A DNA stretch of 27,716 nt. It comes from an uncultured Christensenella sp. Lineage in GTDB: Bacteria > Bacillota > Clostridia > Christensenellales > Borkfalkiaceae. Below are positions 1 through 6,522 of this stretch, in pieces. The notes under the pieces are model-generated. The model did no database searches and had not been told where the DNA came from. It saw only the letters and a list, made by a program, of their open reading frames with translations. Each line of letters opens with the position of its first letter. The stretch's first letter is position 1. The position numbers and the translations under genes are program-made. Location: contig CAJUEO010000012.1 of the NCBI GenBank assembly GCA_910585685.1, forward strand, positions 1 to 27,716, in the 5' to 3' direction.

Positions 1-423
1 TCAAATATATGAAATCGGCGCACGAAAAATTATAGACGGCGACATATCCAATGCAAACCCTTCCAAAACCGATTCCAAGATAATACCTTCCGCGCCTTCC
101 GAAATACTTTCCTTTGCGGATACCACGCGAACACCGTTCTTTTTGAGAATGTTTTTATAGTAAGCGCTGTCAAAACGGTTACGAGCAAAGCGGTCTAACT
201 TCCATACGATAATCACATCAAACAGCCGCTTCGCGCTGTCTTTAATCATCTTCTGAAAGTTCGGACGGTTGTCCGTCTTTGCCGATAAAGCACGGTCAAT
301 ATAACTGCCGACAACTTGAATATCATTGTATTCGGCATATTGCATACAGTCGCGCAACTGTCCTTCAATGCTTTCTTCTCTTTGATTATCGCTAGAATAT
401 CTTGCATAAATAACTGCTTTCAT
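1..423 (-). pseudogene. Serine recombinase, catalytic domain only (C-terminally truncated)
   Basis: This is the N-terminal resolvase domain of a large serine recombinase, the enzyme class that integrates and excises mobile elements. The nucleophile region YARYSS (serine 10 or 11) and the arginine-rich motif LDRFARNR (residues 76-83) are intact. The family pattern holds up to about residue 124 (ILESVLEGFA). Members normally continue with a tyrosine-rich linker, a recombinase domain and often a zinc ribbon, for some 400-550 residues in all. Here 16 unrelated residues follow and a TGA ends the frame at the window edge. The protein should therefore lack its DNA-binding half and is probably inactive alone. 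A GAGGT ribosome binding site precedes the ATG, and the gene starts 2 bases after the DUF6615 stop, so it is the last gene of the XRE-DUF6615 operon. I cannot see whether the missing part lies left of the window. Confidence 0.8.
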
Positions 424-425
424 TT

Positions 426-1238
426 TTACCTCTTTATGTTTCGTCGAGTATCAATAATTGCTACACCAGATAAATTTCCTACATCTCTTTTAAACTCTAA
501 TTCCAACCATGAGAGATCTTCTTGGTTACCTCGTTCTATTAAAAATTTTACGTAAGTAGGTAAATTGGTATATTTGTGCCTTATTCCAGACATTTTATGT
601 AAATCATTTTTGTCAAGGTTTTCTTTATAATGCGTATTAAGGCTCGTTAATAGATTATCTGAATCATCACCATTATCCCAAATCAAATCCAATATAGATA
701 AACCAAAAGAGGAATCGATTAGTTTTTGTTCTGAAATTTTGTGACATGGACTACTAAAAGTATCTTGGTGCAAAGAAAAAGCAGAAGTTAAATAACACCC
801 ATTTTTACAATCACTGCACCATTCTAATATTGATTTAGAGATATAATTGATATTGCTGCATTGTTCATTGATATCAGGGCAAAAACAAGAATAGAATGCG
901 TATAGAGGTAATGCATTTCGTGTTTTTGCTTCTTGAATTAATAAATCAATTTGCATTCCATTTTTATTGCTATACGTTATCAAAGGGTAATTATCACCAC
1001 AATGATTTAATTTTTTAGCCTGTATTAATAAACGGTACGCATAATCCTGAGTTAAAATCCACCATTCCCAATCAGAACCGTTATAGGATTCTTCATTCCT
1101 AGTGAAAGCCTTGTAAATTACTCTTGAGGATTCGCAGGAGATATTAAACAACAACCAATCAGTTAATGATTCCTCTTTAACATGCGGTTGACTGTTTAAC
1201 CAATTATAGCAATATTTAGATGTATTGTGGAATATCAT
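426..1238 (-). CDS. DUF6615 family protein, possible PD-(D/E)xK-like nuclease
   Basis: This is a 270-residue soluble protein that I match from memory to DUF6615, a family of unknown function. The conserved core is visible: ESLTDWLL near residues 23-30, an acidic pair E49-E50 followed by NGSDWEWW (53-60), then LLIQAKKL (70-77), QIDLLI (96-101) and PLYAFY (111-116). The order of acidic residues, D56/E58 and Q73-A-K75 resembles the (E/Q)xK signature of PD-(D/E)xK nucleases; that reading is my inference. Several cysteines at 118-150 (CFCP, CSDCKNGC) could bind metal. There is no signal peptide or membrane segment. The ATG overlaps the stop of the upstream XRE repressor (ATGA), so translation is probably coupled, and the truncated recombinase follows 2 bases after its stop. 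Base composition is AT-rich compared with the core genes. A defence or toxin-like role for the cargo is possible but unproven. Confidence 0.72.
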   Translation of the reverse strand: MIFHNTSKYCYNWLNSQPHVKEESLTDWLLFNISCESSRVIYKAFTRNEESYNGSDWEWWILTQDYAYRLLIQAKKLNHCGDNYPLITYSNKNGMQIDLLIQEAKTRNALPLYAFYSCFCPDINEQCSNINYISKSILEWCSDCKNGCYLTSAFSLHQDTFSSPCHKISEQKLIDSSFGLSILDLIWDNGDDSDNLLTSLNTHYKENLDKNDLHKMSGIRHKYTNLPTYVKFLIERGNQEDLSWLELEFKRDVGNLSGVAIIDTRRNIKR

Positions 1239-1597
1239 GATTTACTTTCCCTTAACATATTAAGTAGAGTTTCCTTCAACTTCGCGTTTGCGGGAGAAGA
1301 AGGATCAAAACACATCTCGACAAACGCTTGCATTTGTTCGTTATCTTGCCAAACTTTCGGCTGAAAATCGTAAAGCTTTCCTTGTGGACTATCACATCTG
1401 CCGTAAATGTAATCAAGCGATACGTCGAAGTAGTCCGCATACCATAATAGAATATCGCTCGGCACTTCCGATTGACTATTCTCATAGCGATTGACAGCGG
1501 ACTGTACCATTTTGCCGTTTGCTTTTGCTAACTTTGCTTGCGATACCTTTGCGTTCTCTCGCAGAGCCTTTAACCGTTGACCTATAACTTTATTCAT
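1235..1597 (-). CDS. XRE-family transcriptional repressor
   Basis: This 120-residue protein begins with a helix-turn-helix of the Cro/C1 (XRE) type at residues 5-63. The segment IGQRLKALRENAKVSQAKLA leads into a recognition helix around QSAVNRYENS, and the domain closes with the common FDVSLDYIYGR motif. The C-terminal 55 residues are probably for dimerisation. The first ATG is preceded by GAGGTGG at good spacing. It is the first gene of an operon with the DUF6615 gene, which it overlaps by 4 bases. A consensus promoter with an inverted repeat over its -35 lies directly upstream, so autorepression is likely. In mobile elements such repressors commonly control the neighbouring cargo or transfer genes. 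Confidence 0.88.
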   Translation of the reverse strand: MNKVIGQRLKALRENAKVSQAKLAKANGKMVQSAVNRYENSQSEVPSDILLWYADYFDVSLDYIYGRCDSPQGKLYDFQPKVWQDNEQMQAFVEMCFDPSSPANAKLKETLLNMLRESKS

Positions 1598-1615
1598 TAA
1601 ACCACCTCAACAAAA

Positions 1616-1644
1616 AGTATAACACATTAAAAAGATAATGTCAA
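1616..1644 (-). promoter_or_regulatory. Promoter of the XRE-DUF6615-recombinase operon
   Basis: On the minus strand TTGACA (1644-1639) and TATACT (1621-1616) are separated by exactly 17 bases, close to the sigma-A consensus. Transcription would start about 10-15 bases before the XRE ribosome binding site. Confidence 0.8.
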
Positions 1645-1653
1645 TATATTATC
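1634..1653. promoter_or_regulatory. Candidate XRE operator (inverted repeat)
   Basis: GATAAT (1634-1639) and ATTATC (1648-1653) form a perfect 6-base inverted repeat with an 8-base spacer, overlapping the -35 box of the XRE promoter. Position and symmetry fit an autorepressor site. Binding by the neighbouring XRE protein is inferred. Confidence 0.5.
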
Positions 1654-1717
1654 TGAGTTAAAATAATCTTTTCGACAAAACTTCTCAAAAATCGCAAACA
1701 TTTGTTTTGAAAATCTA

Positions 1718-1746
1718 TTGACTTTGTACTTTCATAGTGATAAAAT
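1718..1746 (+). promoter_or_regulatory. Promoter reading into the structured non-coding region
   Basis: TTGACT (1718-1723) and TAAAAT (1741-1746) are separated by 17 bases. The predicted start near 1753 falls at the base of the first hairpin of the structured region, with no coding ORF for more than 400 bases downstream. Confidence 0.65.
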
Positions 1747-1752
1747 ACATAG

Positions 1753-2113
1753 CATACCACAGTAATGTAATTTGTGGTATTGTACCCTTTTGAAAGGGTT
1801 TGCCGAACAGATAACGGTTAAGAGTGCGGCAGATTCCGCAATGAGCGATTGCTCATAGAAAGCGGAAGGTTTTGGGCGGTATAGCTGCCCGTGCCTTAGC
1901 TTACGGAAAGAGCGTAGGTTTTGTTTTTGTACGCAAAATTCGTGAGCCGAGATAGGCTTTTATAAGTGTACAATTTTTTTAGACAACGAGGTATCTTTTG
2001 AGCTAAACCACTACTCACAATTCCATAGAATGGCTAACCCCCATAGAGCAAATAAACATTGCTAAATACGGTAAAAAGTCGGTGATATAACGGAAAGTAT
2101 CAGCGGCTTTTTT
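1753..2113 (+). ncRNA. Candidate structured non-coding RNA or long 5' leader
   Basis: Downstream of the promoter at 1718-1746 there is no convincing ORF but a series of hairpins. They are ATACCACA/TGTGGTAT (1754-1761 with 1773-1780), ACCCTTT/AAAGGGT (1784-1790 with 1793-1799), and TTCCGC/GCGGAA (1834-1839 with 1862-1867), which encloses ATGAGC/GCTCAT (1841-1846 with 1851-1856). GGGCGG/CTGCCC (1874-1879 with 1885-1890) and AGCC/GGCT (1945-1948 with 1955-1958) follow. TTGTAC/GTACAA (1927-1932 with 1968-1973) is followed by seven T residues to 1980 and could be a first terminator. A second terminator-like stem ends near 2113. The RNA would be about 228 or 360 nt. I do not recognise it as a named family. 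It could be a regulatory leader of the mobilization genes or an independent RNA of the element. Confidence 0.42.
2073..2113 (+). terminator. Rho-independent terminator-like hairpin before the mob leader
   Basis: AAAAGTC (2074-2080) pairs with GGCTTTT (2105-2111, one G-U pair) and TGATA (2083-2087) pairs with TATCA (2098-2102), followed by a run of T. It lies between the structured region and the leader ORF, so it could end a small RNA or act as an attenuator for mobC. Confidence 0.5.
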
Positions 2114-2182
2114 GTGTTCTTTTTTAGCTGTCTACCACCCTTTGCGTGGACAAGATAAATAAGAAATACGGAGGGAATCATT

Positions 2183-2203
2183 ATGACTATCAGACCACCA
2201 TAG
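2183..2203 (+). CDS. Six-codon leader peptide (MTIRPP)
   Basis: GGAGGG at 2170-2175 lies 7 bases before ATG ACT ATC AGA CCA CCA TAG. This is the strongest ribosome binding site in this stretch yet it serves only six codons, ending in two prolines before the stop. It precedes the oriT-like palindromes and mobC. It may be a translational leader or attenuation peptide, or the stranded start of a rearranged gene. Confidence 0.35.
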   Translation: MTIRPP

Positions 2204-2220
2204 TACCGTTTATCGGTATG

Positions 2221-2290
2221 GCGAGGTACGCAAGTGGCAAGCCACTTGCCGCGCGGTGCGCGCCTCGTTAGGGGAAATTCTTTCCCCTAA
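2221..2290 (+). other. Candidate origin of transfer (palindrome cluster)
   Basis: Just upstream of mobC, four nested or adjacent perfect inverted repeats occur in 70 bases. They are GCAAGTGGC/GCCACTTGC (2230-2238 with 2241-2249), CGCGC/GCGCG (2250-2254 with 2258-2262), enclosed by CGAGG/CCTCG (2222-2226 with 2263-2267), and TTAGGGGAAA/TTTCCCCTAA (2268-2277 with 2281-2290). Mobilizable elements typically keep such a hairpin cluster, the oriT nicked by the relaxase, immediately upstream of their mob genes. The assignment rests on position and structure; the nick site is not identified. Confidence 0.55.
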
Positions 2291-2296
2291 TACTCC

Positions 2297-2674
2297 TTGC
2301 CGGCTTTATCGGCAGAACAAGCAAACAATAAAATTTTGGAGGTAAAAACTATCGAAAAGAAAGCAAACAGAGCAAGACCTTACGCCTATTCTTTCCGAAT
2401 ATCGGCAGACGAAAAACAGCTGTTAGATGAGAAAGTAAAAGCAAGCGGACTGAACAAAACGGACTACCTTATACGGGCGTTATCGGATAAACCTATCGTC
2501 AGTATCGAAAACGGAAACGAAATTTTAGCGGAACTGAAACGGCAAGGAAATAACTTAAATCAAGCCGTGAAGAACAACTACTTCAGGGACTTAACCGAAC
2601 AAGAATTGTTATCCGTCGTGGACGATTGTAAGAGCCTTTATAGGCGTTTATCTTCCGCTATCGGGGGCATATAA
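2297..2674 (+). CDS. mobC: MobC-like mobilization (relaxosome accessory) protein
   Basis: The product resembles MobC, the ribbon-helix-helix accessory protein that helps the relaxase open DNA at oriT. The N-terminal part YAYSFRISADEKQLLDEKVKASG fits the DNA-binding ribbon and helix, and the family motif LKRQGNNLNQAV is present in the second half. The start is unclear. The open frame begins with TTG at 2297 without a ribosome binding site, whereas the only good GGAGG (2338-2342) is 8 bases before an in-frame ATC at 2351, which would give 107 residues (IEKKANRARPY...). The original ATG may therefore be lost. The gene follows the oriT-like palindromes. Normally a relaxase gene follows and overlaps; here only a nine-codon remnant (ATG at 2674, stop near 2701) is found. 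The gene is probably a relic or is usable only in trans. Confidence 0.8.
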   Translation: MPALSAEQANNKILEVKTIEKKANRARPYAYSFRISADEKQLLDEKVKASGLNKTDYLIRALSDKPIVSIENGNEILAELKRQGNNLNQAVKNNYFRDLTEQELLSVVDDCKSLYRRLSSAIGGI

Positions 2675-2741
2675 TGGATACCTTAAGGTCACTAGACGAG
2701 TAAAAGTTGTTTCTTCAAATTGAGACAAGTTTTATAAAACA

Positions 2742-2781
2742 AAAAGCTGTCGCAATTTCCACAATTACGGCGGCTTTTTGA
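2742..2781 (+). terminator. Terminator-like hairpin after mobC
   Basis: AAAAAGCTGTCG and CGGCGGCTTTTT pair over about 12 positions with two G-U pairs, around a loop of about 15 bases, and end in T residues. It lies after mobC and before the promoter of the next gene. Confidence 0.5.
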
Positions 2782-2869
2782 TAAAGTATATAATAATATC
2801 TTATATGATTTCACTCGGATTATGAAGTTTAATATAGAAAATCGTTTAATAAAGGTTTCACCGCAATGA

Positions 2870-2898
2870 TTGCTTTTTTATAAAAAAAATGCTATCAT
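2870..2898 (+). promoter_or_regulatory. Promoter of the 522-residue orphan gene
   Basis: TTGCTT (2870-2875) and TATCAT (2893-2898) with a 17-base spacer lie 35 bases before the ATG. The boxes are moderately close to consensus in a very AT-rich stretch. Confidence 0.5.
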
Positions 2899-2933
2899 TT
2901 ATTTAAAGTGTTATATTTTGAGGTGTTAAGCTT

Positions 2934-4502
2934 ATGGGAAAGACGATATTTAATATTATATTGGATGCAATCCTTAAAAATCTAGATATTTCGGCAAATA
3001 GTATTGGTTTAAAATCAGAGTTTCGGTCAAGGAAAATACCAACATTATCAGATTTAACTAAAGCTATAGGTGATTTAAGTAAAGAAGCGGAAAAGTCAAT
3101 TATTAATCCCAATAATTATGTACAAATGTGCGAAAAATTATTTAACGTTATACAAATAGAACGAAAGAAATATCACTTCGAAATGGCAGCGAACGAGAAT
3201 GCTATAGATATCGATCCTTCTATGTATGCTAAGGAAATAGAAAGAAGTGTATATGAAGATTTGGAATACGACATTAAAATATTAAAAGAAGTAAAACTAG
3301 AATTAACTAAAGAAAGAGTAATACATACATTATCTTATATTTTAAGCGATGCTTATTACTTGGCCAAGATAAATAATAATTTAGTGAGGCAACTTGCTTA
3401 TAATGACATATCTATGCCGCAAGATGTTGTAGGAAGCGTAAAAAGTGAAGGAAATCCAACAGATATTAAATATCAAAAAATTTTAAATTTTGAAAATATA
3501 GGGAGACAGGTAGTCTTAGTAAATGAGATGCCCACTATGCATAATGATTTCTTGGATGTTACAATGTTTGCCTTACATTTTAAAACTGGAGTTGAAGAAG
3601 GCATGAGTGTTGCTTCAATAAAAGATGTTTGGGAGAATGAAGAAAAAAGGGATGAAATTTTAAGTAATTTTATAGATAAAGATTTCATTGTTGCCAAAAA
3701 TTCATATAACGATTTCAAGACTGAATACTTAAAAACAATTAATTTGAAGGTTACTGGTAGCGTAGACATTTCTAAGCTTTTAGGGTTAAGCCTTGCTTCT
3801 AATGAGGACGAATATCAACAATACATAGATTTAATACCGCCATATTTTCTTTTAGATAAAGAATCCCTATTGGACGCTATTAAAAAAATAAGAGCTTTGC
3901 CAGAAAATAAATGGATTGATGCTTTTTATGAATTATTGGTTCCAATAGATCTACTATTTAAAAGAGAGAAATTAATTAGAGAAATTTTTGAAAAAATTGT
4001 TTTTCAATTCAATGATGATGATAAATTGGACTATTTTTTATCTACAATGTGTTTAAATATTCAGCAATCGCAAGACAATAATTCAATTGAAGCAATGATC
4101 ACATTAATGAATGTTGCAGTTTTCTATGATTTATCAAAAAAACATGAAGCTGAAAAATATTTAGTTAAAAAAAAATTGGGCATTTGGTCTCCTTTTATAG
4201 CCTATTCGGAGACTTTTGAAGCTGATTGTATTGATTGTATTAATTCGATTTCACAAGAAGTGGATAACCGTGCAGAGGCTATTGAAATAGCAAAAAGGAT
4301 ACTTAAATTCCATAAGATAACTAATAATGAACGTGGAGTAGAAATCTGTTCTGAATCAATTATTCAATTATATATGGCAAATGATGAGGACTATCTTGCT
4401 ATGAAGAGAGAATTTTGGGACAATTCTAATGGAGAATTGACAGAACTTTTAACTCAATTAGATAGTGTAAATAAAGAACTTAAAAAAGCTAAGGAAAAGT
4501 GA
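2934..4502 (+). CDS. Unrecognised 522-residue protein of the accessory region
   Basis: I do not recognise this protein. It is soluble, without signal peptide or membrane segment, mostly helical in appearance, and rich in Lys, Glu, Asp, Ile and Asn. The start is supported by GAGGTG 8 bases before the ATG. The first 110 residues contain charged helices, and residues around 190-245 (FENIGRQVVLVNEMPTMHND) look like the most compact segment. The C-terminus ends in a charged coiled-coil-like helix (LLTQLDSVNKELKKAKEK). No Walker, nuclease, protease or helix-turn-helix motif is evident. The coding sequence is far richer in A and T than the core genes to its right, which suggests recent transfer. It is a monocistronic unit with its own promoter and a strong downstream terminator, placed between mobilization remnants and chromosome, so it is probably element cargo. 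Defence, immunity or regulation are all possible. Confidence 0.75.
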   Translation: MGKTIFNIILDAILKNLDISANSIGLKSEFRSRKIPTLSDLTKAIGDLSKEAEKSIINPNNYVQMCEKLFNVIQIERKKYHFEMAANENAIDIDPSMYAKEIERSVYEDLEYDIKILKEVKLELTKERVIHTLSYILSDAYYLAKINNNLVRQLAYNDISMPQDVVGSVKSEGNPTDIKYQKILNFENIGRQVVLVNEMPTMHNDFLDVTMFALHFKTGVEEGMSVASIKDVWENEEKRDEILSNFIDKDFIVAKNSYNDFKTEYLKTINLKVTGSVDISKLLGLSLASNEDEYQQYIDLIPPYFLLDKESLLDAIKKIRALPENKWIDAFYELLVPIDLLFKREKLIREIFEKIVFQFNDDDKLDYFLSTMCLNIQQSQDNNSIEAMITLMNVAVFYDLSKKHEAEKYLVKKKLGIWSPFIAYSETFEADCIDCINSISQEVDNRAEAIEIAKRILKFHKITNNERGVEICSESIIQLYMANDEDYLAMKREFWDNSNGELTELLTQLDSVNKELKKAKEK

Positions 4503-4607
4503 TTGTAATTGTTTTATAGATTTATTGTTGCACCGAATATAAACATACTTAATATATAATTAAAATATTCTAATTCAAAACCGAATCACAAAGACGAATA
4601 TGTTTCC

Positions 4608-4708
4608 CACAATATAAGTTGTGTTCGGATAATTAACAGTCGGTTCACCAATCGGTAACTATCCGAACACCTTTGTTTCAAACAAAGGTGTTCGGATAGT
4701 TTTTTTCT
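4608..4708 (+). terminator. Strong terminator with competing upstream hairpins
   Basis: The arms at 4657-4677 and 4681-4701 are a perfect 21-base inverted repeat around a 3-base centre, followed by seven T. The same 11-mer GTGTTCGGATA occurs at 4621-4631 and 4688-4698, with its complement at 4660-4670. The upstream copy (4621-4635 with 4656-4670, 14 of 15 pairs) can therefore form a hairpin that excludes the terminator. A further small stem is CACAA/TTGTG (4608-4612 with 4619-4623). At minimum this is the terminator of the orphan gene, lying in a 3' region of about 200 bases that holds no other gene I can see. Confidence 0.8.
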
Positions 4709-4718
4709 AAATAAAATA

Positions 4719-4747
4719 TTGCATAGTTTGAGAGTATTTGTTATAAT
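4719..4747 (+). promoter_or_regulatory. Promoter of the small XRE gene
   Basis: TTGCAT (4719-4724) and TATAAT (4742-4747) are 17 bases apart, directly after the terminator, so the XRE gene is transcribed independently. Confidence 0.75.
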
Positions 4748-4776
4748 TATAAAAAATAAATTATGTGGAATTAATT

Positions 4777-5019
4777 ATGAATACAAATGACGTTGTTGCA
4801 AAACGCATATGCCAACTTTTAAAAGATCACAAAATTTCTCAATATAAGCTCGAACAAAAGTCTTGTGTATATCACGGTGCTATGAACCGAATATTGACCG
4901 GTAAAAATAAAGGCATAATGCTTGCCACCATTTATAAACTTGCCCGTGCTTTTGATATGACTGTAAGCGAATTTTTAAACGATGATATTTTTAACTCAGA
5001 CGATATAGAAGTTGAATAA
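4777..5019 (+). CDS. Small XRE-family DNA-binding regulator
   Basis: This 80-residue protein is almost entirely one Cro/C1-type helix-turn-helix domain: VAKRICQLLKDHKISQYKLE, a recognition helix near YHGAMNRILTGKNKG, and the closing LARAFDMTVSEFL. Its acidic tail is DDIFNSDDIEVE. An in-frame GTG at 4765 would lie only about 11 bases from the predicted transcript start, so the ATG at 4777 is preferred, with a weak GGAA in front. It is monocistronic, with its own consensus promoter. Such single-domain regulators occur both in elements and in chromosomes. Its target is not apparent; the rubrerythrin gene downstream has a separate promoter. Confidence 0.85.
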   Translation: MNTNDVVAKRICQLLKDHKISQYKLEQKSCVYHGAMNRILTGKNKGIMLATIYKLARAFDMTVSEFLNDDIFNSDDIEVE

Positions 5020-5052
5020 AATAAAACTAACATATAGTTCTCACGATTGCCA

Positions 5053-5081
5053 TTGACAAAATTGCAGTTATATGTTATAAT
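5053..5081 (+). promoter_or_regulatory. Promoter of the rubrerythrin operon
   Basis: TTGACA (5053-5058), 17 bases, TATAAT (5076-5081): a full consensus sigma-A promoter, implying strong expression. No obvious operator palindrome overlaps it. Confidence 0.85.
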
Positions 5082-5122
5082 TACCATAATTTTCCATATA
5101 TGAAAATTAAAGGAGCATAATT

Positions 5123-5659
5123 ATGAATATTAAAGGCACAAAAACAGAAGCTAACCTTAAAACCGCTTTTGCAGGAGAATCACAGGCAAGAAATAAGTAC
5201 ACTTATTTTGCTTCAAAAGCAAAAAAGGACGGCTATGTTCAGATAGCGGCAATTTTTGAAGAAACCGCAAACAACGAAAAAGAACACGCAAAAATCTGGT
5301 ACAAGCTTTTAAACGACGGTATCGGCTCGACGGTTGACAACCTCAAAGAAGCTGCCGGCGGTGAAAACTATGAATGGACGGATATGTACGCAACTTTTGC
5401 AAAAGAAGCGCGCGAAGAAGGCTTTGAAGATATAGCAAAACTCTTTGAAGGAGTTGCCGAAATAGAGAAAGAGCACGAGGAACGCTATAAGAAGCTGCTT
5501 GCGAATATCGAGGGAGATTTGGTGTTTTCTAAGGACGGTGACGTGGTTTGGCAGTGCGCTAACTGCGGACACATTTGCGTAGGCAAAAAAGCGCCCGAAG
5601 TATGCCCCGTTTGCGCGCATCCCCAAAGCTATTTTCAGGTAAAGCCCGAAAACTATTGA
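5123..5659 (+). CDS. rbr: Rubrerythrin
   Basis: Rubrerythrin is a cytoplasmic non-haem iron peroxidase that protects anaerobes from hydrogen peroxide using electrons from rubredoxin or NADH-linked partners. The N-terminal four-helix ferritin-like domain carries the diiron ligand motifs: E19 in GESQARNKYTYFA, ExxH at E52-H55 (NEKEHAK), the KEAREEGF helix (94-101), and ExxH at E115-H118 (EIEKEHEERY). The C-terminal rubredoxin-like domain has the four iron-binding cysteines in two CxxC pairs (C145/C148 and C161/C164). The 178-residue length is close to the family norm. AAAGGAG precedes the ATG. The aldo/keto reductase gene follows 16 bases after the stop and is likely cotranscribed from the consensus promoter at 5053. 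Confidence 0.97.
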   Translation: MNIKGTKTEANLKTAFAGESQARNKYTYFASKAKKDGYVQIAAIFEETANNEKEHAKIWYKLLNDGIGSTVDNLKEAAGGENYEWTDMYATFAKEAREEGFEDIAKLFEGVAEIEKEHEERYKKLLANIEGDLVFSKDGDVVWQCANCGHICVGKKAPEVCPVCAHPQSYFQVKPENY

Positions 5660-5675
5660 TTAAAAGGTATAATTA

Positions 5676-6512
5676 ATGGATAAATTAAAGCTCAACGACG
5701 GAAACACACTGCCGATGCTCGGTTACGGTGTGTTTGAAATTCCCGACAGCGAATGCACCAAGCATGTGTTAAATGCGCTTGAATGCGGCTACCGCCACAT
5801 TGATACCGCTCAGATTTACGGTAACGAAGCCGGCGTCGGACGAGCTATAGCCGAGTGCAACTTAGCGCGAAGCGACCTGTTTATTACCTCTAAAATTTGG
5901 GTTAAGAACTACGGGTTTGACAAAGCGCAAAAAAGTATTGACGTGTCGCTTAAAAAGTTAAAAACCGACTATATAGACTTAATGCTTCTGCATCGCCCCT
6001 ATTTTGACTATAAGGGCGCGTGGAAGGCGCTTGAAACGGCGCAAGCCGACGGCAAAATCAAATCGATAGGTTTAAGCAATTTTACGATAGCGCAAACCGA
6101 GGAAATTTTAAATATCACAAAGACGGTACCTTGCGTAAACCAGATTGAGCTGCACCCTTACTTTGCGCAGAAAAAACTTAAAACCTACCTAAATCAAAAA
6201 AATATAGCCGTTGAAGCCTGGTATCCCCTTGGGCACGGCAACAAAAAGTTACTTGGCAATAAAATCATATGCGAGCTTGCCGAAAAGTATAAAAAAACGC
6301 CTTCGCAAATAATTTTACGTTGGCACATATGCAGCGGAAACATTATTTTTCCCAAAACTTGCAACACGGCGCATATGCGTGAAAACTTAGATATATTTTC
6401 TTTCACACTTGAACCGAGCGACATACAAAAAATTGATACGCTTGACAAGGGTAAACCGCTTTTTAATGTCCCTGATTGGGTTCAAAAACTTTCCATAATG
6501 CTGAGTAAATAA
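5676..6512 (+). CDS. Aldo/keto reductase family oxidoreductase
   Basis: This 278-residue protein is a TIM-barrel aldo/keto reductase that uses NAD(P)H to reduce carbonyl compounds. The catalytic tetrad is intact: D43 and Y48 in HIDTAQIYGNE, K73 in ITSKIWVKN, and H106 in LLHRPY. The family patterns GLSNF (about 136-140), NQIELHPYF and the cofactor-binding IIFPKTCN region near the C-terminus are also present. The last motif deviates slightly from the usual IPKS. The gene is second in the rubrerythrin operon, with only a weak AAAGG ribosome binding site, and ends at a bidirectional terminator. Pairing with rubrerythrin suggests a role in detoxifying reactive aldehydes during oxidative stress, but the substrate cannot be read from the sequence. 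Confidence 0.93.
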   Translation: MDKLKLNDGNTLPMLGYGVFEIPDSECTKHVLNALECGYRHIDTAQIYGNEAGVGRAIAECNLARSDLFITSKIWVKNYGFDKAQKSIDVSLKKLKTDYIDLMLLHRPYFDYKGAWKALETAQADGKIKSIGLSNFTIAQTEEILNITKTVPCVNQIELHPYFAQKKLKTYLNQKNIAVEAWYPLGHGNKKLLGNKIICELAEKYKKTPSQIILRWHICSGNIIFPKTCNTAHMRENLDIFSFTLEPSDIQKIDTLDKGKPLFNVPDWVQKLSIMLSK

Positions 6513-6522
6513 CAAAAAACAA

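Noticed and set aside
1753..2113. Group II intron or known riboswitch
   Set aside because: No domain V-like hairpin, no reverse transcriptase and no riboswitch consensus that I recognise.
2903..3112. Minus-strand open frame overlapping the start of the orphan gene
   Set aside because: No ribosome binding site, and it is antisense to a clearly better gene with promoter and GAGGTG.
1..4720. Prophage remnant
   Set aside because: No structural, packaging or lysis genes; mobC and the oriT-like repeats point to a mobilizable element.
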